Origin: Mangrovimicrobium sp033283325 | GTDB lineage: Bacteria; Pseudomonadota; Gammaproteobacteria; Pseudomonadales; Halieaceae | NCBI GenBank assembly: GCA_033283325.1 | Contig: JAWMQO010000007.1 | Coordinates: 62,001-126,000 of the forward strand | DNA: 64,000 bases | Direction: 5' to 3' | Part shown: one piece after another, positions 1 through 8,706 of the stretch | Numbering within the stretch: the stretch's first letter is position 1 | Layout of the letters: each line of letters starts with the position of its first letter | Notes under the pieces: model-generated | Told to the model about the DNA's origin: nothing | Seen by the model: only the letters and a program-made list of their open reading frames with translations | The model's database searches: none | Program-made: the position numbers and the translations under genes

Positions 1-402
1 TCGATCATCAATGTCGCCAGCATCGAAGCCCTGCGGGCCGCGCCGGGTTACTCGGTCTACGCCGCCTGCAAGGCGGGTATGGTCAACTTTACCCGCACCA
101 CGGCGCTGGAGCTGTCCGAGCACGGCATCCGGGTGAACGCCATCGCGCCTGATTTCGTGCCCACGGAACTGATGGCGAAGTTCATGCCGGATATCGCCGG
201 GGAAGAGGCGAAAGCGAACCAGCGGCGCTATATTCCCCTCGGGCGTGCCGGCAATTTCGACGATTGTGCAGGGGCGGCGGTGTTCCTGGCCTCGGACCTG
301 GCCGCCTACGTGACCGGCACGACACTGTCAGTGGATGGCGGCACCTACGCTTCCAGCGGCTGGACCCGCTCTGGGCAGGGCGGTGATTGGACGCTATATT
401 AG
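1..402 (+). CDS. Short-chain dehydrogenase/reductase, C-terminal part (5' end outside window)
   Basis: The start lies upstream of the window; 133 C-terminal residues remain. The fragment opens with SIINVAS, the strand holding the catalytic serine of classical SDRs, and YAACK at fragment residues 20-24 is the Tyr-x-x-x-Lys catalytic pair. NAIAPD and a VDGG near the end are also standard for the family. It should be an NAD(P)-dependent alcohol/ketone oxidoreductase in the cytosol. The substrate cannot be read. It shares direction with the next gene, 146 bp downstream. Confidence 0.88.
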   Translation, partial: SIINVASIEALRAAPGYSVYAACKAGMVNFTRTTALELSEHGIRVNAIAPDFVPTELMAKFMPDIAGEEAKANQRRYIPLGRAGNFDDCAGAAVFLASDLAAYVTGTTLSVDGGTYASSGWTRSGQGGDWTLY

Positions 403-548
403 AGCGCTCCCCGAGAAATTCGCCGCGCACTGGCGAGGTAGCCAGTGCGTAGTCGGGTGCTGAGGTAGGGCAGGCGTCGGCCGTTCATGGTCGATCATCC
501 CGACGGAAAGGCGATACAAAAAAACCCGCTAACTATAAGGAAAACCCT

Positions 549-1466
549 ATGGCGTTTACGCTCAGTCTGACTTTCCCTTTCGACCATATCCAGCAGCCGG
601 AAGAGTTCACCACCATGGCGGCAGTACACGAGTGCGCCCGGGCGGCGGAGGAGTCCGGCTTCTACTCCGGCACTGTCACCGATCACCCGGTGCCGTCATA
701 CCGCTGGCTGGACGGCGGCGGCCACTACGCCCAGGACCCCTTCGTCATGCTGTCGATGGTAGCGGCGGTCACCACCACGCTGAAAGTGCAGACCAACATC
801 ATCGTGCTGCCCTATCGCAATCCCTTTATCACGGCGCGGGCGGTGTCCTCGCTGGATCACTTCTCCAACGGCCGGGTGATCCTCGGCATGGGGGCCGGCT
901 ACCTGAAGCCTGAATTCAAGGCCCTGGGGGTGGATTTCGACAATCGCAACGACATCATGGACGACCACATCAAGGCGATGAAACTGGCCTGGACCGGTGA
1001 AGACTTCGCCTACGAGGGTATCGGTTACAACGCGGTAGGCAACCGGGTGCTTCCCACGCCGGTACAGAAGCCCCATCCGCCGCTGCTGATCGGCGGGAAT
1101 TCCAAGCGTGCCCTGCGCCGCACGGTGGAACTCGGTGATGCCTGGCACCCCTTCATAGTGCCCAAGATGGTGACCGACACCGCGCGCACCGCGGCGATTT
1201 CCGGCGACGATGACATCGTCGGTTCCATCGAGTACATGAAAGAGCACTGCGAGAAGGTGGGCCGGGAAACGCCACCGCAGGTGATCTGTTCCAGCACCTT
1301 TGCGATCCAGCGCGGCTTCAGCGCCCAGGAGGCCCTGGACGGCTACGAAAACCTGCGCAGCCTCGGCGTCGATGCTTCCGGCGCCAGTATCCAGGCGGAC
1401 ACCCGCGCCGAGTGGTGTGATCTCGCGCGGCAGTTCGGCGAGGAAGTGATCAGCAAGCTGGGCTGA
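549..1466 (+). CDS. LLM-class flavin-dependent oxidoreductase (F420-type subgroup)
   Basis: A 305-residue luciferase-like TIM-barrel protein of normal length. The stretch LGMGAGYLKPEFKALGVDF and the later PLLIGGNSKRALRR are typical of the subgroup annotated as F420-dependent LLM oxidoreductases. Such enzymes use reduced F420 or FMN to reduce or mono-oxygenate a substrate. Which cofactor applies here cannot be decided from sequence, and F420 is uncommon in gammaproteobacteria. An AAGGAAA Shine-Dalgarno sequence sits just before the ATG. A hairpin terminator follows at 1481-1503. Confidence 0.85.
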   Translation: MAFTLSLTFPFDHIQQPEEFTTMAAVHECARAAEESGFYSGTVTDHPVPSYRWLDGGGHYAQDPFVMLSMVAAVTTTLKVQTNIIVLPYRNPFITARAVSSLDHFSNGRVILGMGAGYLKPEFKALGVDFDNRNDIMDDHIKAMKLAWTGEDFAYEGIGYNAVGNRVLPTPVQKPHPPLLIGGNSKRALRRTVELGDAWHPFIVPKMVTDTARTAAISGDDDIVGSIEYMKEHCEKVGRETPPQVICSSTFAIQRGFSAQEALDGYENLRSLGVDASGASIQADTRAEWCDLARQFGEEVISKLG

Positions 1467-1480
1467 GTGCCCTGACAGTG

Positions 1481-1503
1481 CGGGGCGCGTTCGCGCCCCG
1501 TTT
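1481..1503. terminator. Hairpin terminator between convergent genes
   Basis: CGGGGCGCG (1481-1489) pairs with CGCGCCCCG (1492-1500), followed by TTT. The T run is short, but the hairpin lies exactly between two convergent genes and could stop transcription from both sides. Confidence 0.6.
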
Positions 1504-1508
1504 CAATC

Positions 1509-2369
1509 CTACTTCGCGGTGAACTCCAGCAGTCCCGGCGCCAGTGCCGGCCAGCCGATGAACAGCGGGCTGCCGTCCTGCAGCTGCGCCGCGCAGCGGT
1601 CGTTCCACTCCGTGTCTGCCCAGGGTGCCTCCACGTATTCCGAGTGGGGGATGAGCTTGTGCACCCAGTCGCTGGTGGCGCGGGGGTGGCTAAGGTCGCT
1701 CAGGCCGTTACGGTGAATCAGTACCGGCATGGTCAGTTTGGCGAAATCCGCGGGTGACATGCCCGGTACCGGCGAATCCTCCCGGGGCAGGTAGAAGGTC
1801 GCCCAGCGCTCCATGGTCCTGATGAACTCGTCCACGTCCTGGGAGAGGATGATGTCGCGGTTGCGCGGGTTGCGCTCGATCTGCTCGGCGAAGCCCGGCA
1901 GGCTGGCCACCGCTTCCATACCGCCATGGCTGGCGGCGATGCCGTAGTCGCAGCAGTAGTAATAGGCCAGAGAAATCAGGCCCAGGGTGCCGCCGCTGAT
2001 CCACCACAGGGCGAGGTGGGAGACGATCTCCGGGTCGCGGGAGGCAGCGATCAGTGAAACCCGTGAACCGGCGGAGCCCGCCGCCAGGGTAGTGGGGCCG
2101 AGGTCCAGTTCGCGGATCAGGCTGGTGAGGGTACGGCCGTGCAGCTCGGATTCACTTTCAGCGTCGAAGCAGATGTCTGACGCGCCGCAGTTGGGGCGGT
2201 CCCAGAGCAGTACCCGGCGCCCACCCTCGGCGAGGGCCTGCGCCAGTTCGGGCAAGCCCGGGCTTTCCTTGGGGAAGCGGCCGCCGGGGGTCAGTGCGAC
2301 CGCCGGTGCGCCGGCGTCGCCGAACAGTTCGTAGGCAATGTTGAGACCGTTTATGTTTATCGTGGCCAC
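1509..2369 (-). CDS. Alpha/beta hydrolase
   Basis: A 286-residue single-domain alpha/beta hydrolase. The oxyanion-loop region is LTPGGRFP (about residue 26), followed by LLWDRPNCGASD. The nucleophile elbow is AGSAG with Ser99, an A-x-S-x-G variant of G-x-S-x-G. A late histidine region lies near residue 250. Likely cytosolic, cutting an ester, lactone or C-C bond; the substrate is unknown. The start is GTG with AGAGGAG eleven bases upstream. It lies 35 bp downstream of the IclR gene on the same strand and is probably co-transcribed with it. Confidence 0.85.
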   Translation of the reverse strand: MATININGLNIAYELFGDAGAPAVALTPGGRFPKESPGLPELAQALAEGGRRVLLWDRPNCGASDICFDAESESELHGRTLTSLIRELDLGPTTLAAGSAGSRVSLIAASRDPEIVSHLALWWISGGTLGLISLAYYYCCDYGIAASHGGMEAVASLPGFAEQIERNPRNRDIILSQDVDEFIRTMERWATFYLPREDSPVPGMSPADFAKLTMPVLIHRNGLSDLSHPRATSDWVHKLIPHSEYVEAPWADTEWNDRCAAQLQDGSPLFIGWPALAPGLLEFTAK

Positions 2370-2404
2370 GGTGTTATCTCCTCTGGGTGTTTTTTGTTTG
2401 CGGA

Positions 2405-3175
2405 TCAGGTGATTACGGATTCTTTTTCCCGGTAGCTGGCGAGCGTGCTATAGCGTGGCCGGCCCCGGGAGAGTTTGCGCGCCGCCTGCTTGACCATACC
2501 CCCCGCCCACTCGTGGCGCTCCGCGTTAAGGCGGCTGCTCGGGGCCGAAAGTACGATGGTCGCTTCCGGCATCCCTTGGGAATCGAAAACCGGGGCGGCG
2601 ACCTGCGTGGTACCGGAGAAGACGTCGCCGGCGCTCACCGCGTAGCCCTGTGCCAGTGTGATCTCCAGTTCCGCAAGCAGTGCAGGTTCTGCGGGTGCGC
2701 CTAGCAACTCTTCCTGCGCCTCAGCAGGGAGGTAGGCGAGCACGGCGCGGCTGGTCGCGCTGCGGCGTACTGGTATCTCCATCCCCGGGTAGGGCGCTGT
2801 GCGCAGCAACTGGGCGCTTTCCAGCACTTCCAGGACCACGAAGCGTTCCCTGTCGGGAACAGTCAACAGCACGGTTTCGCCGCATTCGGCGTGCAGGGCC
2901 TCGAGGACTGGCCGCGCGCGCTGGGCGAGATCGTTGCTCAGGTAGGCGCTGTAGGCGAGGGTAAGGATGTGGGCGGAGAGCCGCCAGCGCGTCGGCTTGC
3001 TGGTAGTGGGGCGCACCCAGCCGTCGTCGGCGAGGGTCATGATAGCCCGCTGTACCGCGCTCTTGTCATCCTCCAGGCGCCGGGCCAGCTCGGTTACACC
3101 GACGGGCTGGTAATGGGCGATTGCTTCGAGTACCGCGAGAACTCGCGAGCCACTGCGACTACGCTTGACCGACAT
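2405..3175 (-). CDS. IclR-family transcriptional regulator
   Basis: The 256 residues match the IclR family. An N-terminal winged helix (about residues 8-70, with VTELARRLEDDKSAVQRAI as the recognition region) is followed by the C-terminal effector-binding domain, with PVRRSATSRAVLAYLP near residue 140. It is divergent from the TauD-type dioxygenase at 3323 and leads into the hydrolase at 1509. IclR regulators commonly sense aromatic or small organic acids. The shared intergenic region carries a perfect inverted repeat over its own predicted -10, which suggests autoregulation and control of the dioxygenase. Confidence 0.92.
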   Translation of the reverse strand: MSVKRSRSGSRVLAVLEAIAHYQPVGVTELARRLEDDKSAVQRAIMTLADDGWVRPTTSKPTRWRLSAHILTLAYSAYLSNDLAQRARPVLEALHAECGETVLLTVPDRERFVVLEVLESAQLLRTAPYPGMEIPVRRSATSRAVLAYLPAEAQEELLGAPAEPALLAELEITLAQGYAVSAGDVFSGTTQVAAPVFDSQGMPEATIVLSAPSSRLNAERHEWAGGMVKQAARKLSRGRPRYSTLASYREKESVIT

Positions 3176-3197
3176 GCCAAACTCACTTTAGTATTAG

Positions 3198-3255
3198 ATT
3201 ACTTAATAATATGTAGTGTTACTAAGTAATACAAGTAAGTCCAGCGATTACTTGA
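3198..3255. promoter_or_regulatory. Candidate IclR operator and promoter region
   Basis: ATTACTTA (3198-3205) and TAAGTAAT (3223-3230) form a perfect 8-bp inverted repeat. Two more half-sites follow: AAGTAA (3233-3238) and TTACTT (3248-3253). On the minus strand TTGTAT (3234-3229), a 17-bp spacer and TATTAT (3211-3206) form a plausible promoter for the regulator, with the repeat straddling its -10. The repeats are seen directly; binding by the adjacent IclR protein is inference. Confidence 0.5.
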
Positions 3256-3322
3256 ACTATTTGCTAACACCCGCGTCAACCGAACAGTAAACCGGGAAGC
3301 CCACCCCGGTCGGAGGTCAAGA

Positions 3323-4282
3323 ATGTCGTCAATCAATGTGCGTCCCCTGAGCGAGGAGGTTCCTTTCGGTAGCCGCGTGAGCGGCGTGGACTGGAGCAAT
3401 GTCGAGGACCCGGAACTGGGTCAGCAGTTAAGGGATATTTTCGAGGACCGCGGGATGATCGTGTTCGAGGACATGGAACCCTCCTCGAAAATGCACGTGG
3501 CGCTGAGCAACATCTTCGGCCCCCTGAAAGACCACCCGGTAAAATCCGTCGGCCGGGTGGACCAGGATGTGATGCCGGGAGTGATCGATATGAACCACGA
3601 TCCCAACACCTGCGGGATTGCCGAAGTGGAAGGCGAGCAACTGTCCTCCTGGCTGCCCTGGCATTTCGATCACTGCTACAACAACGAGCTCAACCGCGCC
3701 GGCGTGCTGCGCGCCATCGACATCGCGCCTGAAGGCGGGCTCACCGGCTTCGCCGACGGTGTTCAGATCTACAACGACATGTCTCCGGAAATGCGCGAGC
3801 GCATCTCCGGAAAGAACGTGATCTACACACTGGACCTGGTCTACGACCACATGCGCTTCGGCAAACCGGAAGGGCTGCGCGACGTGCGCCGCGACATCCG
3901 CATGGCGGATACCCTGGAGATCGCCAAAACCATGCCGCGCGCCCTGCACCCGGCAGTGTGGACCCGTGACAGTGGCGAAAAGGTCCTGCACCTGTCGCCC
4001 TGGATGGCAGTGGGCCTGGAAGGCCATGAGGATGCCCAGGGCGATGACCTGCTGGAAGCGGCCTGCCAGGAGCTCTACCGGGTGATCAAGCCCTACTATC
4101 ACCAGTGGAAGCCCACGGACATGCTGATCTGGGACAACTGGCGCATGCTGCACCGGGTCACCGGCTGTGATCCCACCTTCGCCCGGCGCATGCACCGGAC
4201 TACGATCAAGGGCGATTACGGGTTGGGCCGTTTCGAGGACAACGCCACTGGCGACAAGGTCCTCGAGGAGACCATGGTCTAG
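3323..4282 (+). CDS. TauD/TfdA-family Fe(II)/2-oxoglutarate dioxygenase
   Basis: A 319-residue protein of the TauD/TfdA group, slightly longer than TauD. The metal motif H-x-D appears in PWHFDHCYNN (about residue 113), and the distal histidine and 2-oxoglutarate-binding arginine lie in MLHRVTGCDPTFARRMHR near residue 275. Members hydroxylate next to a sulfonate, ether or carboxylate, releasing the leaving group or an alcohol. It is divergent from the IclR gene and probably its target. A strong terminator follows at 4322-4348, so it seems to be a single-gene unit. Confidence 0.88.
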   Translation: MSSINVRPLSEEVPFGSRVSGVDWSNVEDPELGQQLRDIFEDRGMIVFEDMEPSSKMHVALSNIFGPLKDHPVKSVGRVDQDVMPGVIDMNHDPNTCGIAEVEGEQLSSWLPWHFDHCYNNELNRAGVLRAIDIAPEGGLTGFADGVQIYNDMSPEMRERISGKNVIYTLDLVYDHMRFGKPEGLRDVRRDIRMADTLEIAKTMPRALHPAVWTRDSGEKVLHLSPWMAVGLEGHEDAQGDDLLEAACQELYRVIKPYYHQWKPTDMLIWDNWRMLHRVTGCDPTFARRMHRTTIKGDYGLGRFEDNATGDKVLEETMV

Positions 4283-4321
4283 AAGCCGTTCCATCGCGCT
4301 GTTTTTTGCTCAAAATCCTCG

Positions 4322-4348
4322 ACGCCGCCACCAGCGGCGTTTTTTTTT
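4322..4348 (+). terminator. Rho-independent terminator
   Basis: ACGCCGC (4322-4328) and GCGGCGT (4334-4340) form a 7-bp stem with a 5-base loop, followed by eight more T residues. It is a textbook intrinsic terminator 40 bp after the dioxygenase. Confidence 0.9.
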
Positions 4349-4391
4349 GCGTACCTCGCCGCCGCACGAGCGAGCGCTGCGAGGCTTAAAA

Positions 4392-4420
4392 TTGAAGCTC
4401 TGTCAGTCTTGGGATACCAT
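4392..4420 (+). promoter_or_regulatory. Possible sigma70-like promoter for the TetR gene
   Basis: TTGAAG (4392-4397), a 17-bp spacer and TACCAT (4415-4420) lie 32 bp before the TetR start. Each box matches consensus at four of six positions. Confidence 0.4.
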
Positions 4421-4452
4421 TCCGGCCATACTCAGGCGCGGGAAGTTCATCA

Positions 4453-5073
4453 GTGGAAAAAGAGATTCGCAATCTGCACGGTCAAAAGATGGGCCGGAAG
4501 GGCAGGGAGACCCGACAGCGGATCATGGACGTCACACTCGAGATGCTCAAGAGCCGTTCCTACAAGGACCTGACCGTCTCCGACGTGGCCTTTGAGGCCG
4601 ACGTTTCCAGTTCCACTTTCTACGTTTATTTCGAGGATATCGAAGACGTGCTTTTCGCCTGCGTACAGGCGGCGGCGCTGGACCTCGATCCGCTTTACGA
4701 AATCCTGGGCGAAGAGTGGACCAGGGACAACCTGCAGGCCAACATCCGCAAGTTCGTCGATATCTACAACGAGCTCTGGGAGAAGTACCGCATCGAACTT
4801 CGTGTGCGAAACCTGGAAGCGGACCAGGGCAACCTGCGCTTTCTCAACCTGCGTATCGAGACTACCCGCGGCATCCTCCAGGCCCTCGGCAAGAAGATCG
4901 CGCAGATCAACCCCAGCCTGGAAAACCCCCAGCAGATCGCCATCGCCATGCACGCCGCCATGGGCGCGCTGGCGGCGCAGCACGATATCGGGGTAGCCGG
5001 CGCCACCAAGCAGACCCGCAAGCAACTGAGCGCGGGCATCGTCGAACTGCTCACCCGCGCGCTGATCAACTAG
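4453..5073 (+). CDS. TetR/AcrR-family transcriptional regulator
   Basis: The 206 residues begin with a TetR helix-turn-helix (about residues 18-65; LTVSDVAFEADVSSSTFYVYF is the core) and continue as an all-helical ligand domain. The chosen GTG start has GGGAAG seven bases upstream; an in-frame ATG at codon 13 is the alternative. The gene converges on the MFS carrier at 5070 and overlaps its stop by four bases. Its target may be the neighbouring dioxygenase or transporter, but no clear palindrome was found near its promoter. Confidence 0.88.
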   Translation: MEKEIRNLHGQKMGRKGRETRQRIMDVTLEMLKSRSYKDLTVSDVAFEADVSSSTFYVYFEDIEDVLFACVQAAALDLDPLYEILGEEWTRDNLQANIRKFVDIYNELWEKYRIELRVRNLEADQGNLRFLNLRIETTRGILQALGKKIAQINPSLENPQQIAIAMHAAMGALAAQHDIGVAGATKQTRKQLSAGIVELLTRALIN

Positions 5074-6425
5074 CCGCTTTTCGCCAGCAGTTCCCGGTAG
5101 GGTTTCAGCGACTGGTAGGCCAGCAGCGCTGCCAGCGGGCAGAGCACTACCGGTAGCAGCGCCAGCGAGTAGCGCAGGTACTGGTCGTCGCCGAAGAGAA
5201 AGTCGGTGAGAGTGGCAACGATGGTCGGCCCCAGCGCCAGCCCGAAGAGATTGGCGAAGAACAGCGACAGCGCCGTCACCTGTGCCTTCATTCGGTTGGG
5301 AGTGATCGCCTGCAGCGCGGTTACGCCGGGGCCATAAAAACCGTTCAGCAGGAACATCGCCGGGCAGGCCAGCACGACTGCCAGCCATGGATCAGGGCTC
5401 AACGGGCCCAGGGCGGTGGGCAGGGCGACGAGGCAGGCGATGATCAGCAGCATCCTCGCCGGCGCATCGACCACGCCGCGCTGGACCATTGGTTGTACCA
5501 GCCAGCCCACAGTCAGGGCACCGAGACTCCCCGCGATAATAACGATAAGCCCGAATTGCCCGGCGGCGTCCTCCCGCGGCACATCGTAGGTGCGAATCAG
5601 GAACTCGATAAACCAGGCCAGCATGCCGTAGGTCATTACGGTGAGCAGCGAGTTCGCCCCCATCACCCCGATATAGATACGCCGGTGGGCTTTCAGCCAG
5701 GCGAAGAACTCCGCGAGGCTGGCGCCCGCTTCGGCGGAGGCGATATCGCGGTCCATCCGCCGTTGCGGCTCGCGAATGAAACCGAGCAGGATGACCAGCA
5801 GCAGGCCGGGAAGGCCGACGCTGATGAAGGTCATCTGCCAGGGGCCGACATGGCCGAACAGGGGCAGGTCCGCCCCGCCTGTCGCGGCGAAAAACTTGTA
5901 GACATAGCCGCCGATGATCGCCGACAGCCCACCACCCACGGTGACGCCGAGGCTGTAGATGGCGAAGGCGCGTGCCTGTTTGTGGGGTGGAAACAGGTCC
6001 GAGAGCATGGAAAAGGCCGGTGGGGACAGGGCAGCTTCGCCGACGCCTACGCCGATGCGCGCAACGAAGAGTGTCGCCACGCTGCGGGCGAGTCCGCACA
6101 GGCAGCACATGATGCTCCAGAGAAAGATGCCGATGGTCACGATCCACTTGCGATTACTGTGGTCCGCCAGTCGCGCGATGGGAATGCCCAGCACGATATA
6201 GAACATGGAAAAGGCGAAGCCGTGCAGCAGGCTGTACTGGAAGTCGGAAATTTGCAGGTCTTCGCGGATCGGCCCAATCAGCACCGCCATCACATTGCGG
6301 TCGATGAAGGAGAGGATGTAGGCGGCCAGCAGCACGCCGAGCGCGTAGTAAGCGCCCGGCGCCGGCTTCTCCAGCGTTTCTGGCGTGGATGGGCTTGCTG
6401 CGGAAGTGGATGCTGCCTTGTCCAA
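5070..6425 (-). CDS. MFS transporter, spinster-like
   Basis: A 451-residue, twelve-helix major facilitator. After about 25 soluble residues come YYALGVLLAAYILSFIDR and the loop motif RLADHSNRKW, both typical of spinster-like MFS proteins in catabolic clusters. The inter-domain region (EPQRRMDRDI) and six further helices follow. The start is TTG, since an in-frame stop lies directly upstream. It probably carries an organic acid or a pathway substrate across the inner membrane. Upstream on the same strand is an acyl-CoA ligase, so uptake and activation may be coupled. Confidence 0.88.
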   Translation of the reverse strand: MDKAASTSAASPSTPETLEKPAPGAYYALGVLLAAYILSFIDRNVMAVLIGPIREDLQISDFQYSLLHGFAFSMFYIVLGIPIARLADHSNRKWIVTIGIFLWSIMCCLCGLARSVATLFVARIGVGVGEAALSPPAFSMLSDLFPPHKQARAFAIYSLGVTVGGGLSAIIGGYVYKFFAATGGADLPLFGHVGPWQMTFISVGLPGLLLVILLGFIREPQRRMDRDIASAEAGASLAEFFAWLKAHRRIYIGVMGANSLLTVMTYGMLAWFIEFLIRTYDVPREDAAGQFGLIVIIAGSLGALTVGWLVQPMVQRGVVDAPARMLLIIACLVALPTALGPLSPDPWLAVVLACPAMFLLNGFYGPGVTALQAITPNRMKAQVTALSLFFANLFGLALGPTIVATLTDFLFGDDQYLRYSLALLPVVLCPLAALLAYQSLKPYRELLAKSG

Positions 6426-6521
6426 TGCTTATTGTCCCGGTGAGTTCTGAGCCTTGTTATCGCTGCCTACTCTACCCCAGCGCCTCCCCGGCGGGCAAAG
6501 CCCGGGGCAATGGCGGGTGGA

Positions 6522-8063
6522 TTATTCCGGGGAGGCGGCGTAGCGCGCTTTCAGCTTGCGCACCAGCACCTTGCCGCTGGGGTTGCGCGGCAGTTCATCG
6601 ATGAAGTCCACACTGCGCGGTACCTTGAAACCCGCCAGGCGTGTGCGTGCGAAATTGCGGATGTCCTCGACCAGCGAATCGCTCGGGACGAACCCGGGGC
6701 GTAACTCCACTACCGCTTTCACCTCCTCTCCCCACTCCTCGTTGGGAATGCCGAAGACCGCCGCATCGCTGATGGCGGAATGCTCGTGTAATGCGTTCTC
6801 GATTTCCGCCGGGTAGATATTCACCCCACCGGAAATAATCATGTTGGATTCCCGGTCCGAGAGGTAGACAAAACCCTCGGCGTCGACCTTGCCGATATCG
6901 CCCAGGGAGATGACGTGGGGCTGGGGGTGGGCCCTGCGGGTTTTCTCCGGGTCCTCGTGGTAGGCGAACACTTCCGGTAAAACCTTGTGGCGACAGAAGA
7001 GCAGCCCCTCATCAGCGCCGCTGGGATTGCCATTCTCATCGCCGACGTAGACTTCGAAACTGGGCACCGGCCTGCCCACCGTGCCCGGGTGCGCCAGCCA
7101 GTCTTCACTGTTTACCATGGTGACGGTGCCTGATTCGGTAGCACCCCAGTACTCGCTGAGGATAGGCCCCCACCAGTCGATCATGCGCTGCTTCACGCTG
7201 CGGGTGATCGGCGCCGCGCCGTGCAGTACGTACTCCAGCGAGCTGAGGTCGATGTTCTGGGCGCCCTGGTCCCGTGCTTCCAGCAGACGCACGAACATGG
7301 TGGGAACGAGGTGAGTGGTGACGACCCGATATTCCCGGGTGAGCTGGAAAAACGTTTCGCAACTCCACTTCGGCATGATGATGACCGGGGCGCCATTGAG
7401 CATATCGTAGATGGCGAACATCCCGGGGGCCGCGTGGTACAGGGGCCCCGTCACCAGGTGGGGGCCACGGCCCAGCAGGCCGAAGGTAGCGCCGAAGGTA
7501 CGCATGCGCTCCACCATGGCATCAACGCGCTCGGGCTTGGCCCGCTTGACGCCCTTCGGGCGACCAGTGGTTCCGCTGGTGTAGAGCATGTTGCCACCCG
7601 CGGGGCTGTTGGGGCCTATGCCGATATCGGCGGGACAGGGCAGGGTGGGCAAGAGGCGCTGGATATTGCAGGTCTCGCCGTTGCTGTCCGGCAGGAGCTT
7701 TTCCGCGAGGTCGTCGTCGTGAAAGGTCAGCCGCGCGCCGCAGTTGCGCCGGATGTAGTCGATCTCGTCAGCGGTCAGGTGGGTGTTGATGGGGGTCACC
7801 CACAGCCCCGCCAGCATGCCCGCGAGCATGGCTTCCACGTACTCGACGCGATTGCCGATCAGCAGGGCGATGTGTTCATCAGGCTGGAGGCCAGTTGTAT
7901 TGCGCAGGTAATTGGCAATGGCGCAGACATTGCGCTCCAGTTCGCGCCAGCTGCGCGAGCTTGAGAGGTCGGTGATCGCCAGGCCGTCGGGATCGTGGGC
8001 GAGTTGTTGCTCGAAGTAGAAGCTGGTCACGGTTTTCTTATACAATAACTGACGAATAGCCAA
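6522..8063 (-). CDS. AMP-dependent acyl-CoA synthetase (FadD/FACL-like)
   Basis: A 513-residue ANL-superfamily ligase. The ATP loop YTSGTTGRPKGVKRAK lies near residue 162. The hinge region YLSDRESNMIISGGVNIYP follows near 395, and the catalytic C-terminal lysine is in NPSGKVLVRKLK. It should activate a carboxylic acid to its CoA thioester through an acyl-adenylate. The TTG start has GAGG seven bases upstream, but TATAAT overlaps this spot, so a GTG at 8030 remains possible. Divergent from the DUF35/thiolase-like pair at 8237. Confidence 0.9.
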   Translation of the reverse strand: MAIRQLLYKKTVTSFYFEQQLAHDPDGLAITDLSSSRSWRELERNVCAIANYLRNTTGLQPDEHIALLIGNRVEYVEAMLAGMLAGLWVTPINTHLTADEIDYIRRNCGARLTFHDDDLAEKLLPDSNGETCNIQRLLPTLPCPADIGIGPNSPAGGNMLYTSGTTGRPKGVKRAKPERVDAMVERMRTFGATFGLLGRGPHLVTGPLYHAAPGMFAIYDMLNGAPVIIMPKWSCETFFQLTREYRVVTTHLVPTMFVRLLEARDQGAQNIDLSSLEYVLHGAAPITRSVKQRMIDWWGPILSEYWGATESGTVTMVNSEDWLAHPGTVGRPVPSFEVYVGDENGNPSGADEGLLFCRHKVLPEVFAYHEDPEKTRRAHPQPHVISLGDIGKVDAEGFVYLSDRESNMIISGGVNIYPAEIENALHEHSAISDAAVFGIPNEEWGEEVKAVVELRPGFVPSDSLVEDIRNFARTRLAGFKVPRSVDFIDELPRNPSGKVLVRKLKARYAASPE

Positions 8064-8171
8064 TTATAGACCTCGCCGGTGCTAGTGGTCCAGCTGCCAA
8101 AGCTCCGGGTCATTGGCGCTTCCTTTTGGCCGCGGCCTGCGGCTTGCTTGGTTCGTTTGGCCTAAGCGCGA

Positions 8172-8203
8172 AATTGACTTGCGCTCAATTCAGCCTCTAG
8201 CAT
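8172..8203 (+). promoter_or_regulatory. Candidate promoter and inverted repeat before the DUF35/thiolase-like pair
   Basis: TTGACT (8174-8179), an 18-bp spacer and TAGCAT (8198-8203) form a possible sigma70-like promoter. AATTGA (8172-8177) and TCAATT (8185-8190) form a perfect 6-bp inverted repeat with a 7-bp gap, overlapping the -35. The rest of the intergenic stretch shows nothing else clear. Confidence 0.4.
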
Positions 8204-8236
8204 GCCCGCACAGCCCCAACATTCACGGAATTCACC

Positions 8237-8668
8237 ATGGCAAAATCCCAGGCACCAGTGCTCGAAGGCTGGTTCGCCGTCGAAAACGGCGAGCCGCACC
8301 TGATCGGCACCCGCTGCGAGAGCTGCGGCACCTATTACTTCCCCAAGCAGAGCCTGTTCTGCCGTAACCCGGCCTGCGACGGCGAGACCTTCGAGGAAGT
8401 GCCGCTGTCGCGCCGCGGCACCGTGTGGTCCTTCACCAATGCGATGTACCAGCCGCCGGAACCCTTCGTGGCGGAGGACCCCCACGTTCCCTACACCATC
8501 CTCGCCGTGGAACTGGAGCGGGAGAAGATGATCGTGCTCGGGCAGGGGGTGAAGGGGCTGGAGTGTGCGGATCTCAAGGCCGGTATGGAGGTGGAACTGG
8601 TGCTGGATACGCTGTTCGAGACCGAAGATCAGGAAACCATCACCTGGAAGTGGGCGCCTGTCGCCTGA
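8237..8668 (+). CDS. Zn-ribbon OB-fold protein (DUF35 family)
   Basis: 143 residues: a short N-terminal helix, a rubredoxin-like zinc ribbon (CESCGTYYF followed by CRNPAC, four cysteines around residues 32-54), then an OB-fold. DUF35 proteins partner thiolase-like lipid-transfer proteins; in actinobacterial sterol side-chain breakdown the pair works as an aldolase or places the acyl-CoA. The gene stands 38 bp before such a thiolase-like gene, so the two probably form one complex. The reaction here is inferred only from family and position. Confidence 0.88.
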   Translation: MAKSQAPVLEGWFAVENGEPHLIGTRCESCGTYYFPKQSLFCRNPACDGETFEEVPLSRRGTVWSFTNAMYQPPEPFVAEDPHVPYTILAVELEREKMIVLGQGVKGLECADLKAGMEVELVLDTLFETEDQETITWKWAPVA

Positions 8669-8706
8669 GCGCAACAGCACATCAGTAGAAACCTGAAGAG
8701 ACGGAC

